Shown piece after piece: positions 15,901 to 24,990 of a DNA stretch of 64,000 nucleotides; positions within the stretch are counted from its first letter, which is position 1; each line of letters begins with the position of its first letter. Below the pieces are notes generated by a model. It was not told the DNA's origin. It worked only from the letters and a program-made list of their open reading frames with translations, and made no database searches. The stretch is taken from NCBI RefSeq assembly GCF_002252565.1, contig NZ_NPML01000019.1:62001-126000 (forward strand), given 5' to 3'. The translations under genes and the position numbers were made by a program. This stretch comes from Petroclostridium xylanilyticum. Lineage in GTDB: Bacteria; Bacillota; Clostridia; SK-Y3.

Positions 15901-17139
15901 CTATTTAAAATTCACTCGGATGGAATCCACTTCACAGGTATCTGCCGTAGCAGTTTGGCTTCTGAATATTCCAAACCGAATGGTTCCTCCCGGGCTGATA
16001 ATAGCATCCCATGCAGTCTCGGTAATTCCGTTTATAGTTTCCTTGGTCATCCCCATACTTTCCACTTCTGTGAGGCTTTCTGTATTGACCGCTAGCCATT
16101 GGGAACTATTCCAGGCTTTCCAGGTTACCCCGCCGTCGATACTTAAAATAAGCTTAAGGATCGCACTTCCCGCGGTATTGGCTACAACCTCTACACTCTT
16201 TGCCCCGGTAGGTAAGATATAGTCTGTGACCATCTTGAGAAGTTTGGGCTTTGGTACAACCTTTTCTATCAAAAACCTTGCCCTGCCGCTTAAATCGTCT
16301 GTCCAGCAATGAAGGACCGGATTTGTCATAATGAGTCCCGTCCGGGAAGCAGGAATTGTCTTCATGCCATGCTCTAGAAACATGGCCTTCGTTGGGGGTG
16401 CCTGGCCAACACTAATATAATGGGATAATCCCTCATCCCACCTTTTAACCTCCGTTCCATCAACGACGAGATACTTTATAATATTGTCTCTTTCAAAGCT
16501 CTGGATAATAAAATCCTGTACCGCCTGAACAGTTGTATATCCCCATTGAATAAACACAAGGCAACCATGAGTCATGGCTACCGTCGTGCCCGTTTCGTTA
16601 TCTCCACTCCTGCTGGAAGTGGCCGGTGGCACATCGGTAGCCGTCAACCCCGGGTCATAGGGCACTACGGTCCATGTAACCTGAGGGTCTCCCCCCGCCG
16701 CATCCTTGCCTCCATCGTTATTCCAGAAGGTAGTCAGGTAAACCTCCCCATATTGGGTTGTAACCCTACCATACTGAGAGGAACTATCACTCCCATAATT
16801 TCCGCTTAATTTGAACTTGAAGGGCTTATCTTCTCCGGTGATTTGCAAAACTTGCATAGCAAAGATACCGGGAACCACCCAGCCCTGCTTTAACTCCCAG
16901 GTTTCTCCGTCATGCTGAAACTCCTCCGTATATATCGTCCCATCTGGTCCATTGCGCTGTGTAAATGGCAGGTTCGTTACGACTGTGACTTCTGCATTTG
17001 TTATTTGAAAATATCCCCAGCTGTCAAAGGCATCGTTTCCACCATCGGAGAAATAGGCCGGAGTTCCTTGCATATCCTTATTGACTGTGTAATTGTTCTG
17101 AAAGGAAGGAAAGGTCTCTTTTAATATATATCCACTCAC
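15901..17139 (-). CDS. Phage tail/baseplate protein, unknown function
   Basis: 412 residues. The protein is beta-rich with many Trp/Gly (TVNKDMQGTPAYFSDGGNDA, YGRVTTQYGEVYLTTFWNND) and ends with ILKLILSIDGGVTWKAWNSS and IRVNFK. It overlaps the tail-tip gene upstream by four bases (ATGA) and precedes the probable fibre gene. This position implies a tail-tip accessory or fibre protein; no specific family is assigned. Confidence 0.7.
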   Translation of the reverse strand: MSGYILKETFPSFQNNYTVNKDMQGTPAYFSDGGNDAFDSWGYFQITNAEVTVVTNLPFTQRNGPDGTIYTEEFQHDGETWELKQGWVVPGIFAMQVLQITGEDKPFKFKLSGNYGSDSSSQYGRVTTQYGEVYLTTFWNNDGGKDAAGGDPQVTWTVVPYDPGLTATDVPPATSSRSGDNETGTTVAMTHGCLVFIQWGYTTVQAVQDFIIQSFERDNIIKYLVVDGTEVKRWDEGLSHYISVGQAPPTKAMFLEHGMKTIPASRTGLIMTNPVLHCWTDDLSGRARFLIEKVVPKPKLLKMVTDYILPTGAKSVEVVANTAGSAILKLILSIDGGVTWKAWNSSQWLAVNTESLTEVESMGMTKETINGITETAWDAIISPGGTIRFGIFRSQTATADTCEVDSIRVNFK

Positions 17140-18971
17140 AACCTGACCACCACGCTTTCAATAACTGGGAAATCATTGGTATCTGCCATGATCGCAGTGT
17201 ACAGTTTCCCACCCTCAAGGTCCTGTTGGTTCATTTCGGTCACCTTCTCATTGACAGGCTTCATCATCCCATCAAATATAGTGGTTACACTATCCTGCTC
17301 AAACAGCACTGCTTCTTCCGGTGTAAAATTGCACTGTACCGCTACCTGTGTAAGAGAAATATTGCAAACAGGGGTTATATCCCCGGCAGGCGGTTCTGTG
17401 CTTTCAACAGTTTCTACAACCTGAGAGCCAACATCCTCTGTTATAGTAACCAAATCAATAGTCAACACCCTGCCGCTGCCTACATCAAAGTAGGATAAGG
17501 GCTCAACCACATTGGCCTCTGGCGGGGCTGTTCCTATGCCTGCCATACCAACAGCTCGGATATACCCTTCATGGCCGCCCTCACCTACGCTTAATGTCCC
17601 GCTGCTAACACTGGCCAAAAGCTTTACCGAATGTCCTCCGGCCTTGACTGAGGCAATAATGGTAGACACCGAAAAGGTGTTGTAGCCCACTGCAAGGGTG
17701 TGTTTATAGGTTCTAAGTACGTTTCCGTTGTATTGAAGGTCTACTGTTAATTGCGAGGCCACATTGGCTGTCCCGGTTATGGTAAAAGCCAGATAAAGGT
17801 GGGTCATTTCTGAAACACTGGGGGATAAGTTTAAAGTAACCTGGGGTGTCGAGGTTATTGTCAAGGCTGAACTGCTGTAAACAAGGGCTCCTTCATTTCC
17901 TGAAGAACTTCTCTTGGCTGTTTTCACTTCCTTGATAATATTGTGAAAATAATCCACCCAGTTTTCCTTGCGCTTACTCGATTTTTCAAAATTCTTCTTA
18001 ACGGAGTCTATACTAAACTTGAAAGTCCCATTCCCCATGTCGGTAATGTCCAACTGTTCAATAAGATAACTACCTGAAGCCCCGAAGGACGGAAGATCCA
18101 CATGTAACCGCTGCCCCCCATCAAAGCCCCAGGTGAAGGTGGAAAAGGAGAGGGTAGCAGGGATATGCTGTCCATAGCGGCTTAGAAGTTCGTCGGCAAG
18201 GGCTAGTGCATCAGCATTGCTTTGGACAGTAGTGTTCTCCATTACCTCGCCGTATACACCAGTACCGCCTTCCACTGTCGCCCTTGCCTGAATTTCATTC
18301 TTGTTCTCAACAACCACCACCATGTCGCCGCTTTTAACAAACTGTTTGTTGCGGTAGCCTTCAAGGGTGTCGGTAACTTCCACCTCTCCAAAATCAGTGA
18401 ATGCCCCGCCTTCTATCAAAGAATATGGAGCCTCGATTACCTCCTCCTCACGGAGAAAGTGAAGGGCCTTATGGTCGTCTATATACCATTTAAAGCCGCA
18501 GGCTTCTGCAAGATCGTCTAAGATATCCCGGATGGGTTTACAATTGGCATCGTAGTTATACAGGGTGATGCCATCTTCGATAACCCCCTCGGTAATCCCT
18601 TCCTCTGAAAGCACATTTTCTATCATGTAGCGTACAGCCTGCCCTGCAGAAATGTTATCAGGATTATATTGGATGGTCCGGCGTCTAGGGATATGGTTAT
18701 AGCCCTGGCAGGAAACCTTAATACTCGAGTATATGACTCCCCGGCTGTTTAACCGCTTAAGCCGTCTCTCCTTGATAACCCCGCCAAAGCAAAGTCTATT
18801 ATCCAGGGTTACAATTACTTCTGCGCCAATAGGCGGGCTGTATGTTGCATATGGTGTTATCAGAGAAAAGCTGCATTCGTTCCGCCCTTCCGCACACCTT
18901 TTGATGTGAAGGGTCTTTGATTTTAAAATAGCCGTTTTATCCTCTCCGGCAATGGTCAAAATCAAGGACAT
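17136..18971 (-). CDS. Phage tail tip / hub protein
   Basis: 611 residues. Residues 1-330 match the hub fold of late-control/XkdQ-like proteins: LHIKRCAEGRNECSFSLITP, then GAEVIVTLDNRLCFGGVIKE, SCQGYNHIPRRRTIQYN, PIRDILDDLAEACGFKWYID and the domain end LIEQLDITDMGNGTFKFSID. A linker (residues 330-360) and a beta-sandwich C-terminal half follow. Such proteins cap the tail tube and anchor the tail tip. The gene starts with a one-base overlap with the tape measure stop. Confidence 0.82.
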   Translation of the reverse strand: MSLILTIAGEDKTAILKSKTLHIKRCAEGRNECSFSLITPYATYSPPIGAEVIVTLDNRLCFGGVIKERRLKRLNSRGVIYSSIKVSCQGYNHIPRRRTIQYNPDNISAGQAVRYMIENVLSEEGITEGVIEDGITLYNYDANCKPIRDILDDLAEACGFKWYIDDHKALHFLREEEVIEAPYSLIEGGAFTDFGEVEVTDTLEGYRNKQFVKSGDMVVVVENKNEIQARATVEGGTGVYGEVMENTTVQSNADALALADELLSRYGQHIPATLSFSTFTWGFDGGQRLHVDLPSFGASGSYLIEQLDITDMGNGTFKFSIDSVKKNFEKSSKRKENWVDYFHNIIKEVKTAKRSSSGNEGALVYSSSALTITSTPQVTLNLSPSVSEMTHLYLAFTITGTANVASQLTVDLQYNGNVLRTYKHTLAVGYNTFSVSTIIASVKAGGHSVKLLASVSSGTLSVGEGGHEGYIRAVGMAGIGTAPPEANVVEPLSYFDVGSGRVLTIDLVTITEDVGSQVVETVESTEPPAGDITPVCNISLTQVAVQCNFTPEEAVLFEQDSVTTIFDGMMKPVNEKVTEMNQQDLEGGKLYTAIMADTNDFPVIESVVVRL

Positions 18972-20974
18972 TATACATACACCCCCAAAAGGTTTAGTTT
19001 CCTTACCAATTGGGAAGCAATTCTCTCAATATCCACTTCATCCCGGATGTAATTACCGGTAATAGTGATATTGATAGGCCCACTCGCTCCACCACCACTA
19101 TTTACTGCGGGCGAAAGTGCCGGAGCTTCATAAACAGGGCTAAAGGCAGCACCAAGAACAGAATCCAGCTTGGGTAGTTTCGACTTAAGACTACTTAACA
19201 TCATCTCAATGAGGTTTGGCATCCACCTGTCTGCCTCAGCTCCGGGCCCTTCTTCTGTAGGGGAATGAAAGCCCAGGTAAGATGAGATCTTGGAGGCCAC
19301 GCTTTTGGCTGCTTCACCGGCTTTACTGATCATGGATTTGATCCCGTTTATCAGGTTACCTACAAGATTTGCACCCCAGTTGAAGGCTTCTCTGACCACA
19401 TTCATCACACTGTTTCGAATGTTGTTCATTATGACCGCCACGCTATTTCCGATATTTGTCCCCACACTGGTGATGGTGTAAAGCAGGTTATTCCAGACGG
19501 ACGTAACATTCCTCCATACCGTATTAAAGGCACTGGTAATGGTGTTCATGACCGAATTCATGATGTTTGCGATGGCATTCCATAGGTCAGTTACAGCATT
19601 CCTGAAACCTTCGTTAGTTTTCCAGAGGTAAATGACACTAGCAACTAAGGCAGCAATTACTGCAATGATTATCCCTATAGGATTAGTTAAGAAGGTAAAA
19701 GCTCCCGATAATGCTTTTAGTCCACTAACTATGGCACTGATGCCGCCGGTAAGCTTGGCAAAGGCGCCAACCAGGGCACTAATGCCGCTGGCTACACCGC
19801 CGATAATGAGAAATACCGGGCCAATAGCCGCAGCTAAAGCGGCTATGGTTACAATAGTCTTCTTCACTCCATCGTCCAGGCTTGAAAACCATTCTACAGC
19901 AGGTTGGATATACTTTGTGACAAAATCCCTAAGTATGGGGATGAGGATATTGCCGAATTGGATAGCGACCTCCTCTAAAGCCGACTTCAATAGCTTCATG
20001 CTGCCCTGAAAGGTATCAAGCTGCTTTTTGGCCATGGTAGCAGCGGCATTTGTCCCAGTGAGCTTGCTTTCCATGTCAAGGAGAGCGTTACTCCCCTGGG
20101 ATATTAAAGCCATCATACCTGGGCCAGCTTCCTGACCGAAGATGCTGATGGCTTGAGCAGTGGTGATAGAGTGATCGCCCAGCACCTTAACAATGTCTGC
20201 AATAGACCTTGTCGCCGGATTTACTTGCTCATAGGTAAGGCCCATCTCTTTAAGGGTGTCGGTTATCTCTTTTGTGGGCTTCATAAGCCTTGACAAAGCG
20301 CCTCGCAGGATAGTACCTGCCTGTTCTCCCTGAAAGCCCGCGTTATATAAAAGCCCCAGGGCTGCTGTGGTTTGTTCAATAGAATAGCCCAGGCTGTTGG
20401 CTACCGGGCCCACATAACGCATGGAATAGCTCAGTTTGTCCAAGGTCGCCTGGGAATTGCCAATGGCCGCCGCAAATACGTTTGTCACCCTACTTGCGTC
20501 CTGCGCGCCAAGCCCGAACTGGTTTAGGGTAGCGATAACCGTATCGGTGCTGAAGGCAAGGTCACTCTGGGTCGCAGCGGCAAGGTCAAGGATTGGTTTT
20601 ATGGACTGGGCCATCTGTTCGGCCTTATACCCGGCAGAGGCCATGTAGTACATGGCATCGGCAGCTTCACTGGCAGAAAACACCGTAGATTTGCCCATTT
20701 CCCGGGCGACTTCCTTCATTCTTTCGAATTCCTCTGCCGTCGCACCGGAAACGCTAGCTGCATTGGCCATGGATTGTTCAAAGTCGGCTGCTGTTTTTAG
20801 GGCAACCGCCCCTGCCCCTACAAGCGGAACTGTGACACCGGCAGTCAAGGTCTTACCAATATTGGTAAATTCCCTGGACACCTTTTGAAGCTGTCCCTGG
20901 GCATCCTGAAGGCCCTTTTGCAGAGCTGAAATATCTGCTGCGATCTTAACTACAATATTCCGGATAACCGCCAA
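18971..20974 (-). CDS. Phage tail tape measure protein (TP901 family)
   Basis: 667 residues. Residues 50-330 are the conserved TP901 core (TAADFEQSMANAASVSGATA, EFERMKEVAREMGKSTVFSA, SEAADAMYYMASAGYKAEQM and AALGLLYNAGFQGEQAGTIL). Membrane-like hydrophobic helices follow (about 370-450), then an amphipathic region (NTITSAFNTVWRNVTSVWNN) and a conserved SYLGFHSPTEEGPG motif. The protein sets tail length; 667 residues predicts a short to medium non-contractile tail. It is preceded by the frameshifted chaperone genes, as usual. Confidence 0.95.
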   Translation of the reverse strand: MAVIRNIVVKIAADISALQKGLQDAQGQLQKVSREFTNIGKTLTAGVTVPLVGAGAVALKTAADFEQSMANAASVSGATAEEFERMKEVAREMGKSTVFSASEAADAMYYMASAGYKAEQMAQSIKPILDLAAATQSDLAFSTDTVIATLNQFGLGAQDASRVTNVFAAAIGNSQATLDKLSYSMRYVGPVANSLGYSIEQTTAALGLLYNAGFQGEQAGTILRGALSRLMKPTKEITDTLKEMGLTYEQVNPATRSIADIVKVLGDHSITTAQAISIFGQEAGPGMMALISQGSNALLDMESKLTGTNAAATMAKKQLDTFQGSMKLLKSALEEVAIQFGNILIPILRDFVTKYIQPAVEWFSSLDDGVKKTIVTIAALAAAIGPVFLIIGGVASGISALVGAFAKLTGGISAIVSGLKALSGAFTFLTNPIGIIIAVIAALVASVIYLWKTNEGFRNAVTDLWNAIANIMNSVMNTITSAFNTVWRNVTSVWNNLLYTITSVGTNIGNSVAVIMNNIRNSVMNVVREAFNWGANLVGNLINGIKSMISKAGEAAKSVASKISSYLGFHSPTEEGPGAEADRWMPNLIEMMLSSLKSKLPKLDSVLGAAFSPVYEAPALSPAVNSGGGASGPINITITGNYIRDEVDIERIASQLVRKLNLLGVYV

Positions 20975-21019
20975 GCTTAAGCCACCTCCTTCCCCAAAAG
21001 CACATAAAAAAAGCCTCGG

Positions 21020-21358
21020 TTACCTATCCCAAGGCCCTTTGAGTCCTTTCCTTTTAGCTGTCTGTATGAGTTCATCCATATCCGTTTCACGTTTTTTTAT
21101 CTGTTTTGCCCTTGTTTTTAATATAACTTCAAGCTTTGGCAGCTTCTTCTGCCGGGCAAAGGCCTCCACATGCCAGGAAATATACAGCATATCCTGCACC
21201 TGCTGCTGTCGTTTCCTTAAATATCCTTCTGTCATTAACATGATTTCGTGGGGCGTAAGCTCCCAGACTTCCTTTGGCTTTAAACCTAAAAGGCCGGTTG
21301 CGGTAACAAGAAGTTCCTCATAGTCTACTCCCTGTTTACCGCCTCCGGCCCTGATCCC
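21020..21358 (-). CDS. Tail assembly chaperone extension (gpT-like, made by -1 frameshift)
   Basis: This frame is entered by a -1 slip at GGGAAAG (21364-21358) in the upstream chaperone gene. The predicted fusion is 208 residues: 96 from the first frame and 112 from this one. The second part reads GGGKQGVDYEELLVTATGLL, then GLKPKEVWELTPHEI and MTEGYLRKRQQQVQ, typical of the T part of lambda-like tail chaperones in Firmicutes. A start at the internal ATG (21241) is possible but would lose the conserved WELTPHEI part. The fusion binds the tape measure protein during tail assembly. Confidence 0.85.
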   Translation of the reverse strand, partial: GIRAGGGKQGVDYEELLVTATGLLGLKPKEVWELTPHEIMLMTEGYLRKRQQQVQDMLYISWHVEAFARQKKLPKLEVILKTRAKQIKKRETDMDELIQTAKRKGLKGPWDR

Positions 21359-21645
21359 TTTCCCTTGCCAAAGGCTGCTGTCATCGCCTCGCCCAGTTTC
21401 TTCGCCACATTTTCCATATCCCCATGCTCATCGATGAGCTCCCCTACCTTTTCCGGGGTAAGTTCCTTATCCTCATGCACCAGCCCTGCGTAGATGATAG
21501 CGCGTAAATCCTTTATGCTTACCGCATTGAGGTCAAGCTTGCTGATAGGCTTGCCAGTCAATTCCTCAATGGTAACAAGAGCGTTCATTCCGTAGCGCAG
21601 CCTTCTTGGCCTGTCCAGTTCAAGAATTATATATGGTTTGCTCAT
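21325..21645 (-). CDS. Tail assembly chaperone (gpG-like)
   Basis: 106 residues: LRYGMNALVTIEELTGKPIS, then LRAIIYAGLVHEDKELTPEK and IDEHGDMENVAKKLGEAMTA. This matches the helical chaperone that precedes tape measure genes. It ends FGKGKGSGPEAVNRE. Within that tail the codons AAG GGA AAG contain the slippery heptamer, so a fraction of ribosomes should continue in the -1 frame. Confidence 0.88.
   Translation of the reverse strand: MSKPYIILELDRPRRLRYGMNALVTIEELTGKPISKLDLNAVSIKDLRAIIYAGLVHEDKELTPEKVGELIDEHGDMENVAKKLGEAMTAAFGKGKGSGPEAVNRE
21358..21364 (-). promoter_or_regulatory. Programmed -1 ribosomal frameshift site
   Basis: The minus strand reads G GGA AAG in the chaperone frame, the same heptamer as the lambda G-T slippery site. 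After a slip the -1 frame stays open to 21020. Confidence 0.85.
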
Positions 21646-21648
21646 TGC

Positions 21649-22266
21649 TTATCCCTCCCTGTAATACAGCGGGCCTGTGCCCTGAATTTCAATAGATTCA
21701 TTGATTACTTCCTCTACTGCTGTTTCAATGCCGTCAGAAGATATGATGCCATACCCCTCATACCTTCGCTGTGAAGTGCTCGAATCAACATACAAAGCGA
21801 CAATAATCTCCTGCCCGAGTCTTGAGAAAAATTCCGCATCTCCCCAGTATTTTTCCGCGCTGGCTGAAAAACCCTTAATAGTCGGTAAATTTTCCTTCCA
21901 GCCACCACTCTGAAAGGTAGTCACATCGGATGTGTCCATTTCCAGGTCAGCTGACCAGTTGAAAAAGCCTCCATGCTGCCCGACAAGAAGGCTCATGCCG
22001 CTGACGGTCACCACATCCTCCTGGCTGCGGGGTGTCTGAAACACTACAACACCGCCACAGTATTCAACGGAAAAGCCTTGTGTTATTGGACTGCCGTTGA
22101 CTTTTACGAGCACCTCTGAATTTTTAGCCCAGTATCTCAGTATTTCATTAGCAATGGTGTAGCTTGTATAACTCTCATTTGCAACAGTAGGTTCATCCTC
22201 AAAAGAAATGGGAGCATCTTCTGTTTGAATAAAGACCGCTCCCACGCTACCTGAAAGTGCCATCAT
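21649..22266 (-). CDS. Second tail tube-like protein
   Basis: 205 residues. The C-terminal 120 residues share the layout of the tail tube protein encoded next to it (NWSADLEMDTSDVTTFQSGG, WKENLPTIKGFSASAEKYWG and a final IEIQGTGPLYYR, compared with FEFQGTGVLAYT). The N-terminal 85 residues are an added beta domain (ITQGFSVEYCGGVVVFQTPR). The protein is probably a decorated or minor tail tube subunit produced by gene duplication. Confidence 0.75.
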   Translation of the reverse strand: MMALSGSVGAVFIQTEDAPISFEDEPTVANESYTSYTIANEILRYWAKNSEVLVKVNGSPITQGFSVEYCGGVVVFQTPRSQEDVVTVSGMSLLVGQHGGFFNWSADLEMDTSDVTTFQSGGWKENLPTIKGFSASAEKYWGDAEFFSRLGQEIIVALYVDSSTSQRRYEGYGIISSDGIETAVEEVINESIEIQGTGPLYYREG

Positions 22267-22277
22267 TTATCACCGCC

Positions 22278-22661
22278 TTAAGTATATGCCAGTACACCGG
22301 TACCTTGGAATTCAAAGGATACATTCACGGTATCATCCACCGGATCTTCAATCCCCAATGAGGAAATATATGCATCACCTGAATAGTAGTGCGTGGCATC
22401 TACATAAAGTTTGAGACTTACTAGACTACCACTTAAATACGCATCTTGGATTGCCTTCTGACCCATCGTGTCTACTGCAATGTTCCAGCTTCCCTCTGCG
22501 CTGGCCGACCATTCCTTAAGACCTGAAATAAAGGTCTTCCACTCATCACCAAGAGCAGTGGTATCAATGGTATCCAAGCCAAGATCTAAAGACCAGTTCT
22601 TTATCTCTGTCACTGTATTTGTCCCTATAACCAACTTCCCGCTCTTTCCTGATATGGCCAT
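22278..22661 (-). CDS. Phage major tail tube protein
   Basis: 127 residues: KSGKLVIGTNTVTEIKNWSL, DTTALGDEWKTFISGLKEWS, GSWNIAVDTMGQKAIQDAYL and VSFEFQGTGVLAYT. The 'W..D....D.T.....W.....GL..W..S..G' pattern is that of tail tube proteins of siphoviruses, which stack as rings. It lies between head-tail connectors and the tail chaperones, as expected. Confidence 0.85.
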   Translation of the reverse strand: MAISGKSGKLVIGTNTVTEIKNWSLDLGLDTIDTTALGDEWKTFISGLKEWSASAEGSWNIAVDTMGQKAIQDAYLSGSLVSLKLYVDATHYYSGDAYISSLGIEDPVDDTVNVSFEFQGTGVLAYT

Positions 22662-22710
22662 TGTCTTTTCTCTCCTTTCTTAAAACCTAATCTCCTCAAT
22701 TTTGAGAAGA

Positions 22711-23115
22711 TTAAATCGGCTCAATATATTGGAATTCGAAGTCAAAATGCGCGTAATATATTTTTGTATCTGGGTCAAAGCCTTCCATCTCGCCTTGGAG
22801 AAGTATCGCGTTAACCTCTACACCTCCGTTACCACCCATAAGCCCAGAAAAATTTTGCAAGGCAAACCGTACCTGCTCACTCACAGCCTTTAACTGGGCG
22901 TAATTTTGCGCCCAGCAGGAAATCTGAAACACAGGCGTGGTAAAGCCGGTATCTCTCTGCAGGCAGTGCTGCCGGCTGCCTGATACTTTCTGGTAAGTGA
23001 TTGCTGGAAGTTTGCAATTCTGGGGCATAACAAGGGGATATATCCTATCCTCGACAAGGCTTTTAAGATCAGGATAATTTTTTAGATGCACATACAAACC
23101 TTCCTCAAGCTTCAT
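22711..23115 (-). CDS. Tail completion protein (DUF3168 family)
   Basis: 134 residues: LYVHLKNYPDLKSLVEDRIY, PLVMPQNCKLPAITYQKVSG and FQISCWAQNYAQLKAVSEQV. This is the DUF3168/gp17-like family of tail terminators that close the tail tube at the head. It is placed between HK97 gp10-like and tail tube genes, matching that role. Confidence 0.88.
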   Translation of the reverse strand: MKLEEGLYVHLKNYPDLKSLVEDRIYPLVMPQNCKLPAITYQKVSGSRQHCLQRDTGFTTPVFQISCWAQNYAQLKAVSEQVRFALQNFSGLMGGNGGVEVNAILLQGEMEGFDPDTKIYYAHFDFEFQYIEPI

Positions 23116-23526
23116 TTACCGAATCCTCCCTAATGCCCTGGATACTTCCTTTGTCACCGCTTCAGAAATCCTCTCTTTGTTCTCATCTACAGCAGGGCGC
23201 ATAAAGGGGCGTGCAGGCATCCGCTTTGTTCCAAGTTCCACGAAGGTTCCATAATACTCCTTTTTCCCTGGCTGTATTTTTACATCCGCTTTTATTTCAG
23301 TCTTTTTCCCGTTTTGTAAGTGCAGGCTCTCTTTAAGGCGGCCTGTCCTAACCGGGCACCGCCTTTTCGTTTCAAGAAGGGCTAACCTTCCGCCTGCATC
23401 CGCCGCCTGCTCTAGAACTTCCTCCGCAGCCTTGCCCATGTCCTTTAACATCTGTATAACCTCCTCGGCACCTTCAACACTGGCGGATATTTTCTTTGCC
23501 TTTGCCGAATAGGCCCTCGCCATCAC
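23116..23526 (-). CDS. HK97 gp10-like head-tail protein
   Basis: 136 residues. Contains VEGAEEVIQMLKDMGKAAEE, RLALLETKRRCPVRTGRLKE and YYGTFVELGTKRMPARPFMR, the RTG and GT..MPARPFMRPA motifs that define the HK97 gp10 family. It overlaps the head closure gene by four bases and abuts the next gene, showing translational coupling. Confidence 0.93.
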   Translation of the reverse strand: MMARAYSAKAKKISASVEGAEEVIQMLKDMGKAAEEVLEQAADAGGRLALLETKRRCPVRTGRLKESLHLQNGKKTEIKADVKIQPGKKEYYGTFVELGTKRMPARPFMRPAVDENKERISEAVTKEVSRALGRIR

Positions 23527-23840
23527 ACCACCTCCCTACACATCAGCTGCAGTTCCTTTTTCTTTTCCTGAAAGTGTATCACCGCTAGAATTTCAAAGGT
23601 ACGTTCTCCATATGTCACTCGCATTTTCGATTCTACTCCGGTACGATAACGTATGATGATTTTTGTCGAAATTTCTGCATTAACCTGTTGTGCGGCAAAA
23701 TATTCCCGGCCGGAGATAGGGTAAATGGCTGCCCATACAGTGGCAACATCCACCCATTCCGGGTCCTCCGCACCAAAACTGTCCCTTGAAGGGTTTAATT
23801 TTTGCAGTGTAATCCTGTGCCGTAATTCACCAATCCTCAT
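23523..23840 (-). CDS. Phage head closure protein (SPP1 gp16-like)
   Basis: 105 residues from ATG at 23840, where AAGGTGGTG precedes it; this fits the family start MRIGELRHRITLQK. Also seen are WVDVATVWAAIYPISGREYF and FEILAVIHFQEKKKELQLMC. The family closes the portal after packaging and connects to the tail. Confidence 0.9.
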   Translation of the reverse strand: MRIGELRHRITLQKLNPSRDSFGAEDPEWVDVATVWAAIYPISGREYFAAQQVNAEISTKIIIRYRTGVESKMRVTYGERTFEILAVIHFQEKKKELQLMCREVV

Positions 23841-23845
23841 CCAGA

Positions 23846-24439
23846 TCACCACCTTGGTACCCAAAAGGGTCGAAGCAGTGAGGATACCGCAAGCGGAAGC
23901 TCCTTTATTTCGCCGCCTCCGACCGTACCACCGCCTATGTTGACCGCTTCCCTGTGCTCATAAAAATGGCCGATTAAAAGCAGCATGGCCTGTTTTATGC
24001 TTTTGGGCACCTCGCTATAGCCTGCCTTAAAGCGTATTTTAACTGCGTCCGGCCGTAGTGCACAGTCCAGCGGCCAGCCTGTGGCAGGTATAGGGCATAA
24101 AACAGCGGGCTCAAGGCTTTTGACTGCATAGAACCCGCTGTCTTCTATCAGCATTATCTCTTCTCCATTTGCATTGAGGTACTTGAAGGAAACCAGTTCA
24201 ATGAGTGGCGGCATTGGCAGCTTGATAATACCGCAGTTTGAAAAAAAGGGCCCGGAAACATATTCAAAGGTCTGCAGTGCAAAGCTTCTGCCGGTAAAGC
24301 TCTCACAAAATTCCCGGGCGGTGGAAATGAGGGCGGAAATGAGTGCATCCTCCTCTGTCCCATCCACCCTCAAGTGCAACTTAGCTTCCTCTAAGGATAC
24401 AGGCTCAAGCTCAGGCCCTTCTATCAATATTAAATTCAT
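23846..24439 (-). CDS. Head-tail connector (gp6/YqbG-like)
   Basis: 197 residues: LEPVSLEEAKLHLRVDGTEE, DALISALISTAREFCESFTG and then AVKIRFKAGYSEVPKSIKQA, MLLLIGHFYEHREAVN. The 'L.LEEAK.HLR.....ED..I..LI..AR' motif defines this adaptor family, whose ring sits below the portal. The C-terminal helix is used for binding the head closure protein. Confidence 0.93.
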   Translation of the reverse strand: MNLILIEGPELEPVSLEEAKLHLRVDGTEEDALISALISTAREFCESFTGRSFALQTFEYVSGPFFSNCGIIKLPMPPLIELVSFKYLNANGEEIMLIEDSGFYAVKSLEPAVLCPIPATGWPLDCALRPDAVKIRFKAGYSEVPKSIKQAMLLLIGHFYEHREAVNIGGGTVGGGEIKELPLAVSSLLRPFWVPRW

Positions 24440-24457
24440 TTGCCTTCACCGCCTGTA

Positions 24458-24919
24458 TTAAACTAAAACCGAGTCGCTGACCTCCTGCACATACCTTCCT
24501 CCGGTGAGGATGGCAATAACGCCACCGACTACCGGATCATCGGTAACCTCCACCGATTTCAGGCGCACATAGCTGTAACCTGATTTTGCAAGAGCCTGGG
24601 CATCCACCTCGATTTTGTACACCTTATTCGCCGCTGCAGCAGTGGTAAAACCAGATGCTTCTGCCTGTCTCACTTCGCTGAAGGTATCTCCAAAAATACA
24701 TTCATGATATGTGAAGGGAATTGCTTCTGTGTTGGTAGGTGTCGTATCGTCGCAGGCCTCCACAGTAATGGTAGAGGTTCCAACCGCGCCTGCGCCGCAT
24801 TGTATCAAGAAACTCACATGCTCCCAATTTTTGAGGTTTATAACGTCGGTAAAAACCGTACCGGCAAAAACATCTGCCGCCGGTGGCAGTGCATTGACTA
24901 CATGATAGGGTTTATACAT
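24458..24919 (-). CDS. Probable capsid accessory protein, unknown family
   Basis: 153 residues, beta-rich and Thr/Ala-rich (FTDVINLKNWEHVSFLIQCG, AGAVGTSTITVEACDDTTPT, YVRLKSVEVTDDPVVGGVIA). The 'NLKNWEHVSFLI..GA..GT.TVT' pattern is often seen in small phage proteins encoded just after the major capsid gene, which may decorate the head. AGGAGG precedes the ATG. Its function is inferred from position. Confidence 0.65.
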   Translation of the reverse strand: MYKPYHVVNALPPAADVFAGTVFTDVINLKNWEHVSFLIQCGAGAVGTSTITVEACDDTTPTNTEAIPFTYHECIFGDTFSEVRQAEASGFTTAAAANKVYKIEVDAQALAKSGYSYVRLKSVEVTDDPVVGGVIAILTGGRYVQEVSDSVLV

Positions 24920-24941
24920 TGAAATCTCCTCCTTTGCTTAT

Positions 24942-24978
24942 GAGAAATCCGCTTATCAATGTGACAAGCGGATTTCTC
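24942..24978 (-). other. Hairpin after major capsid gene
   Basis: GAGAAATCCGCTT and AAGCGGATTTCTC form a perfect 13-bp stem with an 11-base loop, between the capsid stop and the next ribosome site. No U-run follows on the minus strand, so it is more likely an mRNA stability or partial attenuation element that keeps capsid output high than a full terminator. Confidence 0.6.
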
Positions 24979-24990
24979 TACTCACTACTA

